A stretch of DNA of 64,000 nt from Stagnihabitans tardus (GCF_009925085.1 NZ_JAABNR010000005.1:1-64000); one strand, 5' to 3'. Shown: positions 17,034-25,384, counted from the stretch's first letter. Made by a program: numbers and translations. The notes: a model not told the origin generated them from the sequence alone.

Positions 17034-17945
17034 ATGTTCCAATCCGGCATCTTCACCGGCTATTTCCCCTATGGTCTGGAGGAATCGGCCCGTCGCATCC
17101 GCAGCCACGGCTTCAACACCGTGCAGCTGGACCTGCATTTCAAGGACATCGATTTGGGCTTCGGCCAGATCACCAAGGCCAAGGCCAAACAGGTCCGCGA
17201 CACGTTCCGAAACCATGACCTGCCGATCTGCTGCATCAGCGGTTACACCAACATCATCCACCCCGACCTCGCCCACCGCAAAGCCAATATGGAGCGGCTG
17301 AAGGAGATCATCCGCTGGGCGCGGGAGTTCGGAACGCCTTATGTCATCTCGGAAACCGGCACCTTCAACACCGAATCCGAATGGATGTCGGACCCGAAGA
17401 ACAAGAGCCAGGAGGGTTTCGACCTCTGCGCCGCTGCCATCAAGGAGCTGTCCCAGGTGGCCTATGACCACGGCGCGCAGTTCCTCTTGGAGACCTATGT
17501 GAACAACGTCGTGGGCAGCGTCGAAGAGACGGTGAAGATGTTCGCCGCCGTCGATCACCCGGGGCTTGGCCTCTTGATGGACCCGACCAACTACTTCGAG
17601 GACCACAATATCGACAACATGGACGGGGTCTTGAACCAGGTCTTCGACACGCTCTCCGACAAGATCAAGATCGCCCATGCCAAGGACGTGGCCCGGGCCA
17701 AGGATACCACCGAAAAGCACGCCGATATCGGCGATGACGACGCGCTCGCCTCGCATACCTTCCGGGGCGTGGGTGCCATTGCGCTCGATGCGCCGGGGAT
17801 GGGGGTCTTGAACTATGACCTCTATCTTCAGCGGCTGGCGCAGAAGCACCCGAATATCCCGATCATCGTGGAACACCTGGACGAGGCCGATGTGCCCCGG
17901 TCCAAGAAATTCCTTGAAGACAAGATGCGCGCGAACGGATTGTAA
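17034..17945 (+). CDS. Sugar-phosphate isomerase/epimerase-type TIM barrel (IolE/MocC-like)
   Basis: A 303-residue AP-endonuclease-2-type TIM barrel. Probable divalent-metal ligands are visible as LETYVNN, LMDPTNYFE, IAHAKDV and IVEHLDEAD. This family includes IolE/IolI of inositol catabolism and rhizobial MocC. An aagggaggc ribosome site precedes the ATG at 17034. It follows the MocA-type dehydrogenase, so it probably isomerises or dehydrates the keto product. The exact reaction cannot be assigned from sequence. Confidence 0.87.
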   Translation: MFQSGIFTGYFPYGLEESARRIRSHGFNTVQLDLHFKDIDLGFGQITKAKAKQVRDTFRNHDLPICCISGYTNIIHPDLAHRKANMERLKEIIRWAREFGTPYVISETGTFNTESEWMSDPKNKSQEGFDLCAAAIKELSQVAYDHGAQFLLETYVNNVVGSVEETVKMFAAVDHPGLGLLMDPTNYFEDHNIDNMDGVLNQVFDTLSDKIKIAHAKDVARAKDTTEKHADIGDDDALASHTFRGVGAIALDAPGMGVLNYDLYLQRLAQKHPNIPIIVEHLDEADVPRSKKFLEDKMRANGL

Positions 17946-17953
17946 TGGCGAAA

Positions 17954-17977
17954 GGCGCGCCCGGAGGAGGGCGCGCC
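17954..17977 (+). promoter_or_regulatory. Intercistronic hairpin
   Basis: A perfect 9-bp stem (ggcgcgccc / gggcgcgcc) with loop ggagga between the TIM-barrel stop at 17945 and the DUF4432 start at 17992. No T run follows, so it is more likely an mRNA-stability or processing hairpin than a strong terminator. Confidence 0.55.
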
Positions 17978-17991
17978 ACTTCGGAGGAATG

Positions 17992-19167
17992 ATGCCCAAG
18001 CTTTACGGAGAAACCCTGTCGCGGCTGGATTTGGCGCGCATGTCCGGCGACGCCCGCGCCTTTGGCGGCGTCCGGCTGATGACGCTCGGCGATGGGCTGG
18101 AGCGCGGCATCCGCCTGCTGGAGTTCCGCGCCGGGTCCTTGCGGTTCACGGTGGCCGTCGACCGTGCCATGGATATCCTGGAGCTGGAATGGCAGGGCGT
18201 GCCCTTGCACTGGTCGGGGCCCTCGGGCCTCCGCTCGGCCAGCCTGCATGAATATGAAGGCGAGGGCGGGTTTTCCTGGGGCCGCAGCTTTACGGGCCTC
18301 CTGGTGACCTGCGGGCTGGACCACACTTTGGGCCCGGCGGAAGTTCCGGCCAGCAATTACAACTATCCCGGGGTCAAGACGATCCGCCACGGGCTCCATG
18401 GCCGCGTCTCCACGATCCCCGCCCGCCTGACCGGCTATGGCGAGCGTTGGGAGGGCGACCGCTGCATCCTTTGGGCGGAAGGCGAGATCCGCCAGGCCGC
18501 GACCTTTGGCGAGAACCTGACGCTGTATCGCCGCATCGAATGCGACCTGGGTTCCCAAGAGATCCGGCTGTCAGATCGGGTCGTCAACACCGGCTTTCTG
18601 AACACGCCGCATATGTTCTTCTACCACGTCAACCTCGGAGCCCCCCTCTTGGCCGAGGGCGCCCGCTACCTCGCCCCCATCACCGACACGCCTTGGGCCG
18701 CCCATGAGGCCCGCTACCGCGACCAGGGCGTCGGCTATCAGACCATCCCCGCCCCGCAGCGCCACTTCTCCGAACAGGTCTGGCAGCACGAGACCAAAGC
18801 CGACCCCCAGGGCGAGACCCATGTGGCCCTGGTCAACCCGCGCCTCGGCCTCGGCTTCATGGTGACGACGCGCAAGGATCAGCTCCCCTGCCTTTACGAA
18901 TGGCAGCACTTCCAGGAGGGCGGCTATGCTTTGGGGATCGAGCCCTCGACCCATCATGTGCTGGGCGACACTGCCGCGCGGGACCGCGGCGAGATGATCT
19001 GGCTCGGCCCCCAGGAAGAGCGCCGCTACGACAGCCGCTTTACCGTCCTGACCGACCTTGGCGCGGCGGAGGCCCGCATCCGCGCCATCCATCCCCAACC
19101 GCAAGATGATTACCCGCAGCCCTCGGGCCACTTCCGCCCCCTGACGGGCCGCCCGCAGAAAGAGTAA
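17992..19167 (+). CDS. DUF4432 family aldose-epimerase-like protein
   Basis: A 391-residue galactose-mutarotase-fold protein of the DUF4432 family: FTVAVDRAMDILELEWQG, then GLLVTCGLDHTLGP, TIRHGLHGRVSTIPARL, HMFFYHVNLGAPLL and YEWQHFQEGGYALGIEPS. It is longer than the 338-residue paralogue at 8115-9131. Of two overlapping ATGs (17989 and 17992) I choose the second, five bases after the ggagg site. It lies between the TIM barrel and the desaturase-like gene, so a catalytic step (epimerisation or ring opening) in the same pathway is likely. Confidence 0.85.
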   Translation: MPKLYGETLSRLDLARMSGDARAFGGVRLMTLGDGLERGIRLLEFRAGSLRFTVAVDRAMDILELEWQGVPLHWSGPSGLRSASLHEYEGEGGFSWGRSFTGLLVTCGLDHTLGPAEVPASNYNYPGVKTIRHGLHGRVSTIPARLTGYGERWEGDRCILWAEGEIRQAATFGENLTLYRRIECDLGSQEIRLSDRVVNTGFLNTPHMFFYHVNLGAPLLAEGARYLAPITDTPWAAHEARYRDQGVGYQTIPAPQRHFSEQVWQHETKADPQGETHVALVNPRLGLGFMVTTRKDQLPCLYEWQHFQEGGYALGIEPSTHHVLGDTAARDRGEMIWLGPQEERRYDSRFTVLTDLGAAEARIRAIHPQPQDDYPQPSGHFRPLTGRPQKE

Positions 19168-19170
19168 GCC

Positions 19171-20271
19171 ATGCCCCTGGATCAAACCGTCACCCAACGC
19201 GATTACACGCTGACCGGGCCCTCTTCCGAGAGGGCGCGCGAGCTCGGCCTGGCCTCGGCCGAATGGTATCACTCCGACATCCCCCGCAAGGTGATGAAGG
19301 AGCTTATGGCGCGGAAAGACGGCCCCGCGATCCGCGATACGGTGATCTGGGTGGTCGCCCATGTGCTGACGGCCTGGGGAGGCATCCACTTCTGGGGGAC
19401 CTGGGCCTGCGTGCCCTTCTGGATCGCTTACGGCGTGCTGTATGGCTCGGCTTGCGACTCGCGCTGGCATGAATGCGGCCATGGCACTGCGTTTCGGACG
19501 GCCTGGATGAACGATGTGGTCTACCACATCGCCAGCTTCCAGGTGATGCGCAATCCCGTGTCGTGGCGCTGGAGCCATGCCCGCCACCATACCGACACGA
19601 TCATCGTGGGCCGCGACCCCGAAATCGGCTGGATGCACCCGGTCTCGCTCTTCATGAAGCTCCTCAGCTTCACCTCGATCATCGATGCCTGGGTCTCGTT
19701 GAAGATCCTCGCCCGCAACGCCATGGGCAATTTCACCACCGATGAGCGTGATTACATCCCGGCGTCCGAGCTGCCCAAGGCCGTTCTTGCCGCAAGGGTC
19801 CATATGGCGATCTATGCGGCGACGGTGCTCGCCGCCGTCGCCTGGCAAAGCTTCATACCCTTCATGCTCATCGGCCTGCCGAGGCTCTACGGCTGCTGGC
19901 ACATGTATATGACCGGCCTCATCCAGCATGGCGGCCTCGCCGAAGACGTGCTGGACCACCGCCTGAACTCCCGCACCGCCTATATGAACCCCGTCAGCCG
20001 CTGGATTTACTGGAACATGAATTACCATGTCGAACACCACATGTTCCCCATGGTGCCCTATCACGCGCTCCCGCGCCTGCATGAGCTGGTGAAGGCGGAT
20101 TACCCCGCGCCTTGCCCCTCGATCTGGGCCGCCTATGCCGAGATGATCCCCGCCGTGATCCGCCAGCGCCACGAGCGCGGCTATTTCCTGAAAAAGACCC
20201 TGCCGCCGACCGCCCGCCCCTACCGCGAGGACCTGCAGCCCCCCGCCCCCACCCGAGAGGAGATGCGCTGA
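19171..20271 (+). CDS. Fatty-acid-desaturase-fold diiron oxygenase (MocD-like)
   Basis: A 366-residue integral-membrane enzyme with the three histidine boxes of the PF00487 fold: HECGH (100-104), HARHH (136-140) and HVEHH (286-290), plus hydrophobic segments near 56-95 and 210-240. Such enzymes use a diiron centre and O2 for hydroxylation or desaturation. The adjacent Rieske ferredoxin overlaps its stop by one base and is the likely electron donor. That pairing and the setting match mocD-mocE of rhizopine catabolism, where an O-methyl group is removed oxidatively, so lipid desaturation is the less likely role. Confidence 0.88.
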   Translation: MPLDQTVTQRDYTLTGPSSERARELGLASAEWYHSDIPRKVMKELMARKDGPAIRDTVIWVVAHVLTAWGGIHFWGTWACVPFWIAYGVLYGSACDSRWHECGHGTAFRTAWMNDVVYHIASFQVMRNPVSWRWSHARHHTDTIIVGRDPEIGWMHPVSLFMKLLSFTSIIDAWVSLKILARNAMGNFTTDERDYIPASELPKAVLAARVHMAIYAATVLAAVAWQSFIPFMLIGLPRLYGCWHMYMTGLIQHGGLAEDVLDHRLNSRTAYMNPVSRWIYWNMNYHVEHHMFPMVPYHALPRLHELVKADYPAPCPSIWAAYAEMIPAVIRQRHERGYFLKKTLPPTARPYREDLQPPAPTREEMR

Positions 20272-20576
20272 TGTGGGTTACCGCCTGCGCCCTTGACGAT
20301 ATCGACACCGAAGACCTGGTCCGCTGGGATCATGACGGCCGGACCTTTGCGATCTACCGCGACACCAAGGGCGCGGTCTTTGCCACCGACGGGCTTTGCA
20401 CGCATGAAAACGTGCATCTCTGCGACGGTCTGGTGATCGGCGACCAGGTCGAATGCCCGAAACACAACGGCCGCTTCGACTATAAAACCGGAGAGGCCAA
20501 GCGCCTGCCCTGCACGGCGCGGCTGAAGACCTGGGCCACGCGCGTCGTGGATGGGAACGTGGAGATCGACCTATGA
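20271..20576 (+). CDS. Rieske 2Fe-2S ferredoxin (MocE family)
   Basis: A 101-residue soluble Rieske ferredoxin. The cluster ligands are C43-x-H45 (CTH) and C62-x2-H65 (CPKH), with a 16-residue spacing. It is the size of stand-alone Rieske ferredoxins that serve oxygenases. It starts in the last base of the desaturase-like stop and ends overlapping the PanB-like start, so all three are co-translated. It should pass electrons to the diiron enzyme. No ferredoxin reductase (MocF equivalent) is encoded in the window, so this must be borrowed from elsewhere. Confidence 0.93.
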   Translation: MWVTACALDDIDTEDLVRWDHDGRTFAIYRDTKGAVFATDGLCTHENVHLCDGLVIGDQVECPKHNGRFDYKTGEAKRLPCTARLKTWATRVVDGNVEIDL

Positions 20577-21364
20577 GAAAGCGCCCGACCGTCGCCGACC
20601 TCCGCGCGCTGAAGGGGAAGAAGCAGCTGACCATGCTGCGCATCTTCACCGTGGAGGAAGCCGCCGCCGCCGAGGAGGCCGGGATCGATGTGGCCTCGGT
20701 GCCGCCCTCGCTGATCCGGCATCCCGATTTCCGCCAGGCGGCTCCGGGGATCTTCGCCATGACCGGGGTGGATCACCGCGAGATGGGAAGCCGCGAGGAT
20801 TACCTGCGGCTCTCCTGCGAGATGCTGATGAAAGGCGCCGATGCGATGTATTGCTCGGCCAGCCTGGAGACGGTGAGCTATCTCGCCCGGGAGCATATCC
20901 CGATCGTGGGCCATGTGGGCCTCGTGCCCTCGCGCGCGACCTGGACCGGGGGCTTCAAGGCGGTGGGCAAGACGGCGGAGCAGGCCCTGGCGCTGCTGCG
21001 CGAATGCCAGGCCTACGAAGATGCCGGCGCCTTTGCGGTCGAGATCGAGGTCGTGCCGGAGGAAGTGGCCTCCGAGATCAGCCGCCGGATGAAGAAGCTG
21101 CTTCTTTGGTCGATGGGGGCCGGGGCGGGCTGCGATGTGCAGTATCTTTTCGCCATGGATATCCTGGGTGAGCACAAGGACCACATGCCGCGCCACTCCA
21201 AGGTCTATCGCAACTTCGCCGCCGAATATGACCGGCTTCAGCGCGAGCGCGTGGCGGCCTTTGCCGAGTTCAAGGCCGATGTCGACGAGGGGCGCTTCCC
21301 CGAGGAGCGCTACCTGGTGAAGATGGACCCAGGCGAGCTGGCGAAGTTCAAGGCGGCGCTCTGA
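20573..21364 (+). CDS. PanB-like (ketopantoate hydroxymethyltransferase superfamily) enzyme
   Basis: A 263-residue paralogue of 3-methyl-2-oxobutanoate hydroxymethyltransferase. The C-terminal half aligns well by eye with PanB (IPIVGHVGLVPSRA, GGFKAVGKTAEQA, AVEIEVVPEEVA with the catalytic Glu, and a VDEGRFPEE tail). In the N-terminal half the metal-binding GDS motif reads PPS, and the positions of the second Asp and of the substrate Lys are not conserved. It is therefore unlikely to make ketopantoate. Cleaving or transferring a one-carbon or aldol fragment in the neighbouring pathway is the best guess. ATGA overlap with the ferredoxin gene. Confidence 0.82.
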   Translation: MRKRPTVADLRALKGKKQLTMLRIFTVEEAAAAEEAGIDVASVPPSLIRHPDFRQAAPGIFAMTGVDHREMGSREDYLRLSCEMLMKGADAMYCSASLETVSYLAREHIPIVGHVGLVPSRATWTGGFKAVGKTAEQALALLRECQAYEDAGAFAVEIEVVPEEVASEISRRMKKLLLWSMGAGAGCDVQYLFAMDILGEHKDHMPRHSKVYRNFAAEYDRLQRERVAAFAEFKADVDEGRFPEERYLVKMDPGELAKFKAAL

Positions 21365-21393
21365 GAGAAGAAAGCTGGCCCAAGCACATCACC

Positions 21394-22050
21394 TCACGCC
21401 ACCCCCAGGTTGCGGTTCAGCGCATTGGTCAGGTGGCGGGCCATGGCGGCCTCGGCCTGGGTCTCGTCGCGGATCAGGCAGGCGGCGATGACCTCGCGGT
21501 GTTCGCCCACCGACACCAGGGCGGCCCTTGGATAGACCGCCGCCTTGACCCTGATGATCCGCGCCATCAGTTGCAGGCGGCGGTAAGATGCGTCCACCAA
21601 CTCGTTGCCAAGGGCCGCGATGATCGTGGAATGGAAGGCGCCTTCCAGCTGCGAAAGCCTTGGCCCCACATCGGCATTGGGATCGGCGGCGGCAAAGCCC
21701 TCGGCGGCGGTGTCATGCAGCGCCATCATGTCGCGCAGGACGGGCTCCGGCGCGGTCATGGCAAAGGCGCGGGCGGCGGGACGCTCCAGCATGGCGCGGA
21801 ACTGGTAAGTCTGGCGCACCAGGTCGGTTGATCGTCCAATGACCTGGATCCCGCTGCGAGGATGAACCGTGACGATGCCATCGGCCTCGAGCAGTTTCAG
21901 CGCGTCGCGCACCGGGCCCAGGGGCACTCCGGTCACCGCGATCAGCGCGCCTTGCGTCAGACGCGCGCCCATCGCAAGGCGGGCGTCGAACAGCGCCTCG
22001 AGGATGCGCTGATAGGCAAGGTCGGAGAGGAGGGGCGTGTCGTGTTTCAT
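21394..22050 (-). CDS. GntR family regulator (FCD/FadR-type)
   Basis: A 218-residue regulator with an N-terminal winged helix (SDLAYQRILEALFDARLAMGARL...GVPLGPVRDALKLLEADGIV) and a helical FCD ligand domain containing RAMLERPAARAFA, QLEGAFHSTIIAALGN and the late HREVIAA. The FCD domain usually binds a small acid with a metal. It is divergent from the enolase-superfamily gene, and the gap contains an 11-bp-arm palindrome that is its probable operator. It is convergent with the PanB-like gene (30-base gap). Confidence 0.93.
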   Translation of the reverse strand: MKHDTPLLSDLAYQRILEALFDARLAMGARLTQGALIAVTGVPLGPVRDALKLLEADGIVTVHPRSGIQVIGRSTDLVRQTYQFRAMLERPAARAFAMTAPEPVLRDMMALHDTAAEGFAAADPNADVGPRLSQLEGAFHSTIIAALGNELVDASYRRLQLMARIIRVKAAVYPRAALVSVGEHREVIAACLIRDETQAEAAMARHLTNALNRNLGVA

Positions 22051-22096
22051 GACCTAAGGGTAACGGGAGGCTTGTGCGGCGGCAATAGATGTGATT

Positions 22097-22120
22097 GGCT
22101 ATCTGATAAATCAGATAGCC
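22097..22120. promoter_or_regulatory. Palindromic GntR operator
   Basis: Perfect inverted repeat with 11-bp arms (ggctatctgat / atcagatagcc) around a central aa. It lies in the 86-base gap between the divergent GntR gene (starts 22050) and the enolase-superfamily gene (starts 22137), ending 16 bases before the latter. FadR/VanR-branch GntR proteins bind such palindromes. No Shine-Dalgarno fits between the operator and the 22137 ATG, so transcription may start inside or just after it and give a leaderless message. Confidence 0.8.
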
Positions 22121-22136
22121 AGCCTGAGTCGATCAA

Positions 22137-23279
22137 ATGCACCCCTGCGCCATCAAGGACTTTACCCTGACGCGGTTCCAGTTTCGCCGCGATCGGGTCA
22201 TCGGCGATGCCCAGGTGAAGTTCGACACGTTCAACGCCCTGGCCCTGGAGCTTTCGGATGGCGCGGGCCATACCGGTCTGGGTTTTGCGCATTCCATGTG
22301 GGACGCGATGCCCTCCTTGGCCGCGCTGACCCAGACCTTCACGACCCATCTCTGGCCCGGGCTTGACGGAAAGCAGCCCGGCGCCCTGATCCACCGGATC
22401 GAGCGACCCCGGGGCGGCAATCAGCGTGACACGACTTACGGCTTCGCAGAGGCTTTGCAGATCGCGCTTTGGGACCTCGCCGCGCAGCAGGCGGGGCTGC
22501 CCCTGTCGGATTACCTCGGCGGCAGTCGCAGGACATCGCCCGTCTATGCCTCGGGGCTGGACTATCACATGACGGATGCCGAGTTCAGCGCCTTTTTCAC
22601 CCGCGCGGCGGACCTCGGCTTCACCGCCTTCAAGATCAAGGTCGGCCCGGATGCGGCTTGGAACCTGCACCGTCTCGACCTCCTCCGCCAGGCCGTCGGA
22701 CCACAGGCCGGCGTCATGGTGGACGCCAACGAGACCTGGAGCGCCAAGGAGGCCTCTGCGCAGCTCCACCTCTTTCACCGCGCGGGTCATCACCTGGTCT
22801 GGGCCGAAGACCCGATCCTGCGGACCGATTTCGACGGGTTGAAGGCGCTGTCGGCCGCCTGCCCCTGGACGCAGATCAACGCGGGCGAATATCTCGACGC
22901 CCCCGGTCGCGCGCGGCTGTTGATGGCGCGGGCCACCGATATCATCAATGTCCATGGCCGCATCACCGAGGTCATGCACACCGGCTGGCTGGCCGCCGAA
23001 CTGGGCATCCCGGTCGCGCTGGGCAACACCAACCTGGAAATCGGCGTCCATACCGCCTGCGCCTTGCCGGAAGTGCCCTGGCTGGAATACTCCTTCCAGA
23101 ATTACGACCACCTGGTCGAAGAGCCCTTCCGCATCCATGCCGGCGAGATCCATGTGCCCGACCGCCCCGGTCTTGGCCTGACGCTCTCGCAGGCCGCAAG
23201 GACCACCTGGTCGGCCCCCGAGCCACTGCAAGAGCTGCAAACCGGACCTGATTGCCAATTGTTTCAACCCCGGGCCTGA
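22137..23279 (+). CDS. Enolase-superfamily acid-sugar dehydratase/epimerase (MR/MLE type)
   Basis: A 380-residue mandelate racemase/muconate lactonizing enzyme family member. Visible: Lys-x-Lys at 166-168 (KIK), Mg ligands D196 (with N198), E224 (AEDP) and E251 (NAGEY). The His-Asp dyad of mandelate racemase is missing: by eye the Asp position is in NVHGR and the His position is Asn in VALGNTN. A Lys-based dehydratase, epimerase or cycloisomerase on a sugar acid is therefore likelier than a racemase. It heads an operon with a binding protein and two permeases and is presumably repressed by the divergent GntR protein. Confidence 0.88.
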   Translation: MHPCAIKDFTLTRFQFRRDRVIGDAQVKFDTFNALALELSDGAGHTGLGFAHSMWDAMPSLAALTQTFTTHLWPGLDGKQPGALIHRIERPRGGNQRDTTYGFAEALQIALWDLAAQQAGLPLSDYLGGSRRTSPVYASGLDYHMTDAEFSAFFTRAADLGFTAFKIKVGPDAAWNLHRLDLLRQAVGPQAGVMVDANETWSAKEASAQLHLFHRAGHHLVWAEDPILRTDFDGLKALSAACPWTQINAGEYLDAPGRARLLMARATDIINVHGRITEVMHTGWLAAELGIPVALGNTNLEIGVHTACALPEVPWLEYSFQNYDHLVEEPFRIHAGEIHVPDRPGLGLTLSQAARTTWSAPEPLQELQTGPDCQLFQPRA

Positions 23280-23300
23280 CCGGGACGGGAGGAGGACCCC

Positions 23301-24530
23301 ATGAAGTATCTGCTTGGAACCGCGCTGGCCCTGATGACCTCTGCCGCCATGGCACAGGAGCTGACCGTCTGGGACTGGAAGTCCGGCGACCCGGCTGCGG
23401 CGAGCTATATCGAGGCGGCCAAGACCGCTTTCGAGGCCGCCCATCCCGGGGTGACGGTGAATTTCGTCATGCAGCCGAATGACCAGTATTACACTTTGCT
23501 GGGCACGGCCCTGTCCTCGGGCGCGGGGCCCGATGTCTTCCTGATGAACGGTGGCGCCCAGGCCAAGGCGCGCTTCGATGCGTTGACCGATCTTTCGGCG
23601 GAGGCCAAGGGCCTGGCGGGCTTGGCCGAGTTCTCGGATGGCGCCACGGTCCATGCCCTGCCGATCACGATCCAGGGCTTCGTCGTCTATTACAACAAGA
23701 CGCTTTACGCCGATGCTGGCCTTGACCCCGAAAAGCCGCCCACCACCTGGGAGGAGCTGAAAGCCGCCTGCGAGGCGATCAAGGCCAAGGGCTCTGCCCC
23801 CTGTTTCGCCATGGGCAACAAGGAGGGCTATGGGGCGGAGTTCTTCGTCTCGGCCCTGGCGGCCTCGATGCTGACCGCCGAGGAACAGGCGGCCTTCGCG
23901 GAAGGCAAGCTCGCCTGGTCCTCGCCCAAGATGAAGGCGATCCTGCAGGCCTTTGTCGATACGCAGACCTGGGGCTGGTATGGCGAGGGCGCCAATTCCA
24001 CCGCCAAGTTCATGGATGAATACGAGATGTTCATGCGGGGAGAGGGCGCCAATACGATCGGGTTGCTCTCGGACGTGGCCCATTGGAAGCAGTTCGGCGA
24101 GATGATGGGGCCCGAGACCATCGGCGCTTTCCGTCACCCGGCCCCGGATGCGGTGACTTTGGCCGCCGATGGCGGGCCAATGCTGCCCCTGGCGGGGGGG
24201 ATCGGCTATGGCGTCAACAAGGCGGGGGCGCATGTCGATCTGGCGACTGACCTGGTGAAGACGCTGGCCGATGCCGGGCCCATCGCGGTCTTCACCAAGG
24301 ATGCCGGGATCCTGCCGGCCAATCCGGCGGTGGATACTTCGGGGCTTTCTTCGCCCACGCTGACCACGATCCTGCCCTGGACCCTGGGCGCCGCGCCCAT
24401 GGCCCATGCCAATGCCTCGGCGGCGGAGCTCGAGGCGCTGCACCAGCAAAGCCAGCTCCTCCTGAACGGCGAAACCACGGTTGACGCGGCCGCCGCCGCG
24501 TTGGACGAGGTCCAGGCCAAGGCGCATTGA
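23301..24530 (+). CDS. ABC importer substrate-binding protein (CUT1)
   Basis: A 409-residue extracellular solute-binding protein, family 1. The Sec signal peptide is MKYLLGTALALMTSAAMA, with cleavage before QELTVWDW. The mature part begins with the usual sugar-binding-protein strand and includes SSGAGPDVFLMNGGAQ and ALPITIQGFVVYYNKTLYADAGL. A strong gggaggagg ribosome site precedes the ATG. It is 21 bases after the enolase-superfamily gene and overlaps the first permease. The probable ligand is the sugar acid handled by that enzyme or its precursor. Confidence 0.92.
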   Translation: MKYLLGTALALMTSAAMAQELTVWDWKSGDPAAASYIEAAKTAFEAAHPGVTVNFVMQPNDQYYTLLGTALSSGAGPDVFLMNGGAQAKARFDALTDLSAEAKGLAGLAEFSDGATVHALPITIQGFVVYYNKTLYADAGLDPEKPPTTWEELKAACEAIKAKGSAPCFAMGNKEGYGAEFFVSALAASMLTAEEQAAFAEGKLAWSSPKMKAILQAFVDTQTWGWYGEGANSTAKFMDEYEMFMRGEGANTIGLLSDVAHWKQFGEMMGPETIGAFRHPAPDAVTLAADGGPMLPLAGGIGYGVNKAGAHVDLATDLVKTLADAGPIAVFTKDAGILPANPAVDTSGLSSPTLTTILPWTLGAAPMAHANASAAELEALHQQSQLLLNGETTVDAAAAALDEVQAKAH

Positions 24531-25384
24531 TGGAGAGCCGGACCGCCTGGGCCTTTCTGGCGCCCTCGCTTGTGCTGATCGCCCTTTTCCGCATCGCCCC
24601 CCTCATCTGGGGGGCGCAGCTTTCGTTGACCGATGCGCGGGGCATCACGCCGGGGGACTATGTCGGCCTCGCGAACTACCGCGAGCTGGCCAGCGACCCG
24701 GCCTTCCAGGATTCGATGTCCAACACGATCCTTCTGATTGCCACCCTGCCGGTCTGGGTCTGCTTTCCGCTCCTCCTGGCCATACTGATCCACCAGGGCG
24801 TGCCGGGGGGGCGGTTCTACCGCGCCACCTATTTCCTGCCCGCGATCCTGTCCTCGGTCATCGTGGGGTCGATCTTCAACACGCTTCTGCGCCGGGATGG
24901 CGCGGTCAACGCTTTGCTGAAACTGGCGGGCATCGCGCCGGTCGATTGGCTGGGCAGCTCCTCGACCGCGCTGATCTCCTTGATCGTGGTGCAGCTTTGG
25001 GCGACATTTGGCATGTCGCTGCTCATCTTCCTCGCGGGGCTTTCGACCGTGCCGCAAGACATGATCGAGGCGGCGACCTTGGACGGCGCGAAACTCCGCC
25101 ACATGATCTGGCATATCATCATCCCGACCCTGCGGCCGATCATCGAGTTCGTCGCCGTCGTCACCACCATCGGCATCCTGACCTCGATGTTCGGGCTGAT
25201 CTATGTGCTGACGGCGGGGGGGCCGGGGACATCCACCACGCTGCCCGAGTTCCTGATCTGGCTGGAGCTGGGGAAGCTCAACCGTCCCGGCTATGCGGCG
25301 GCGATTTCCATGGTGCTGTTTGCGCTGATGGCGGGGCTGGCCTGGGCGCAGATCCGCATCATGCAGAGGAATGCCGATGTTTAA
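24530..25384 (+). CDS. Sugar ABC importer permease (MalF type)
   Basis: A 284-residue permease with about six membrane segments, starting MESRTAWAFLAPSLVLIALF. The EAA loop reads DMIEAATLDGAKLRHMIWHI followed by IP, and TAGGPGTSTTLPEFLIW is the usual C-terminal MalF-type segment. The start ATG overlaps the binding-protein stop (TGATG). It works with the permease at 25377. No ATPase gene follows, so the pair must recruit a MalK-type ATPase encoded elsewhere. Confidence 0.92.
   Translation: MESRTAWAFLAPSLVLIALFRIAPLIWGAQLSLTDARGITPGDYVGLANYRELASDPAFQDSMSNTILLIATLPVWVCFPLLLAILIHQGVPGGRFYRATYFLPAILSSVIVGSIFNTLLRRDGAVNALLKLAGIAPVDWLGSSSTALISLIVVQLWATFGMSLLIFLAGLSTVPQDMIEAATLDGAKLRHMIWHIIIPTLRPIIEFVAVVTTIGILTSMFGLIYVLTAGGPGTSTTLPEFLIWLELGKLNRPGYAAAISMVLFALMAGLAWAQIRIMQRNADV

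Noticed and set aside
19171-20271. Annotation as an ordinary membrane fatty-acid desaturase
   Set aside because: The three His boxes alone cannot separate the functions; the overlapping MocE-type ferredoxin and the MocA/MocC-type genes in the operon make a catabolic oxygenase more likely. Lipid desaturation is kept only as an alternative.
22047-24527. An 826-codon open frame on the minus strand
   Set aside because: It lies antisense to the enolase-superfamily enzyme and binding-protein genes, both with clear motifs and ribosome sites. Long antisense frames are expected at this GC content, and the translation is Gly/Arg/Gln-rich with no recognisable domain.
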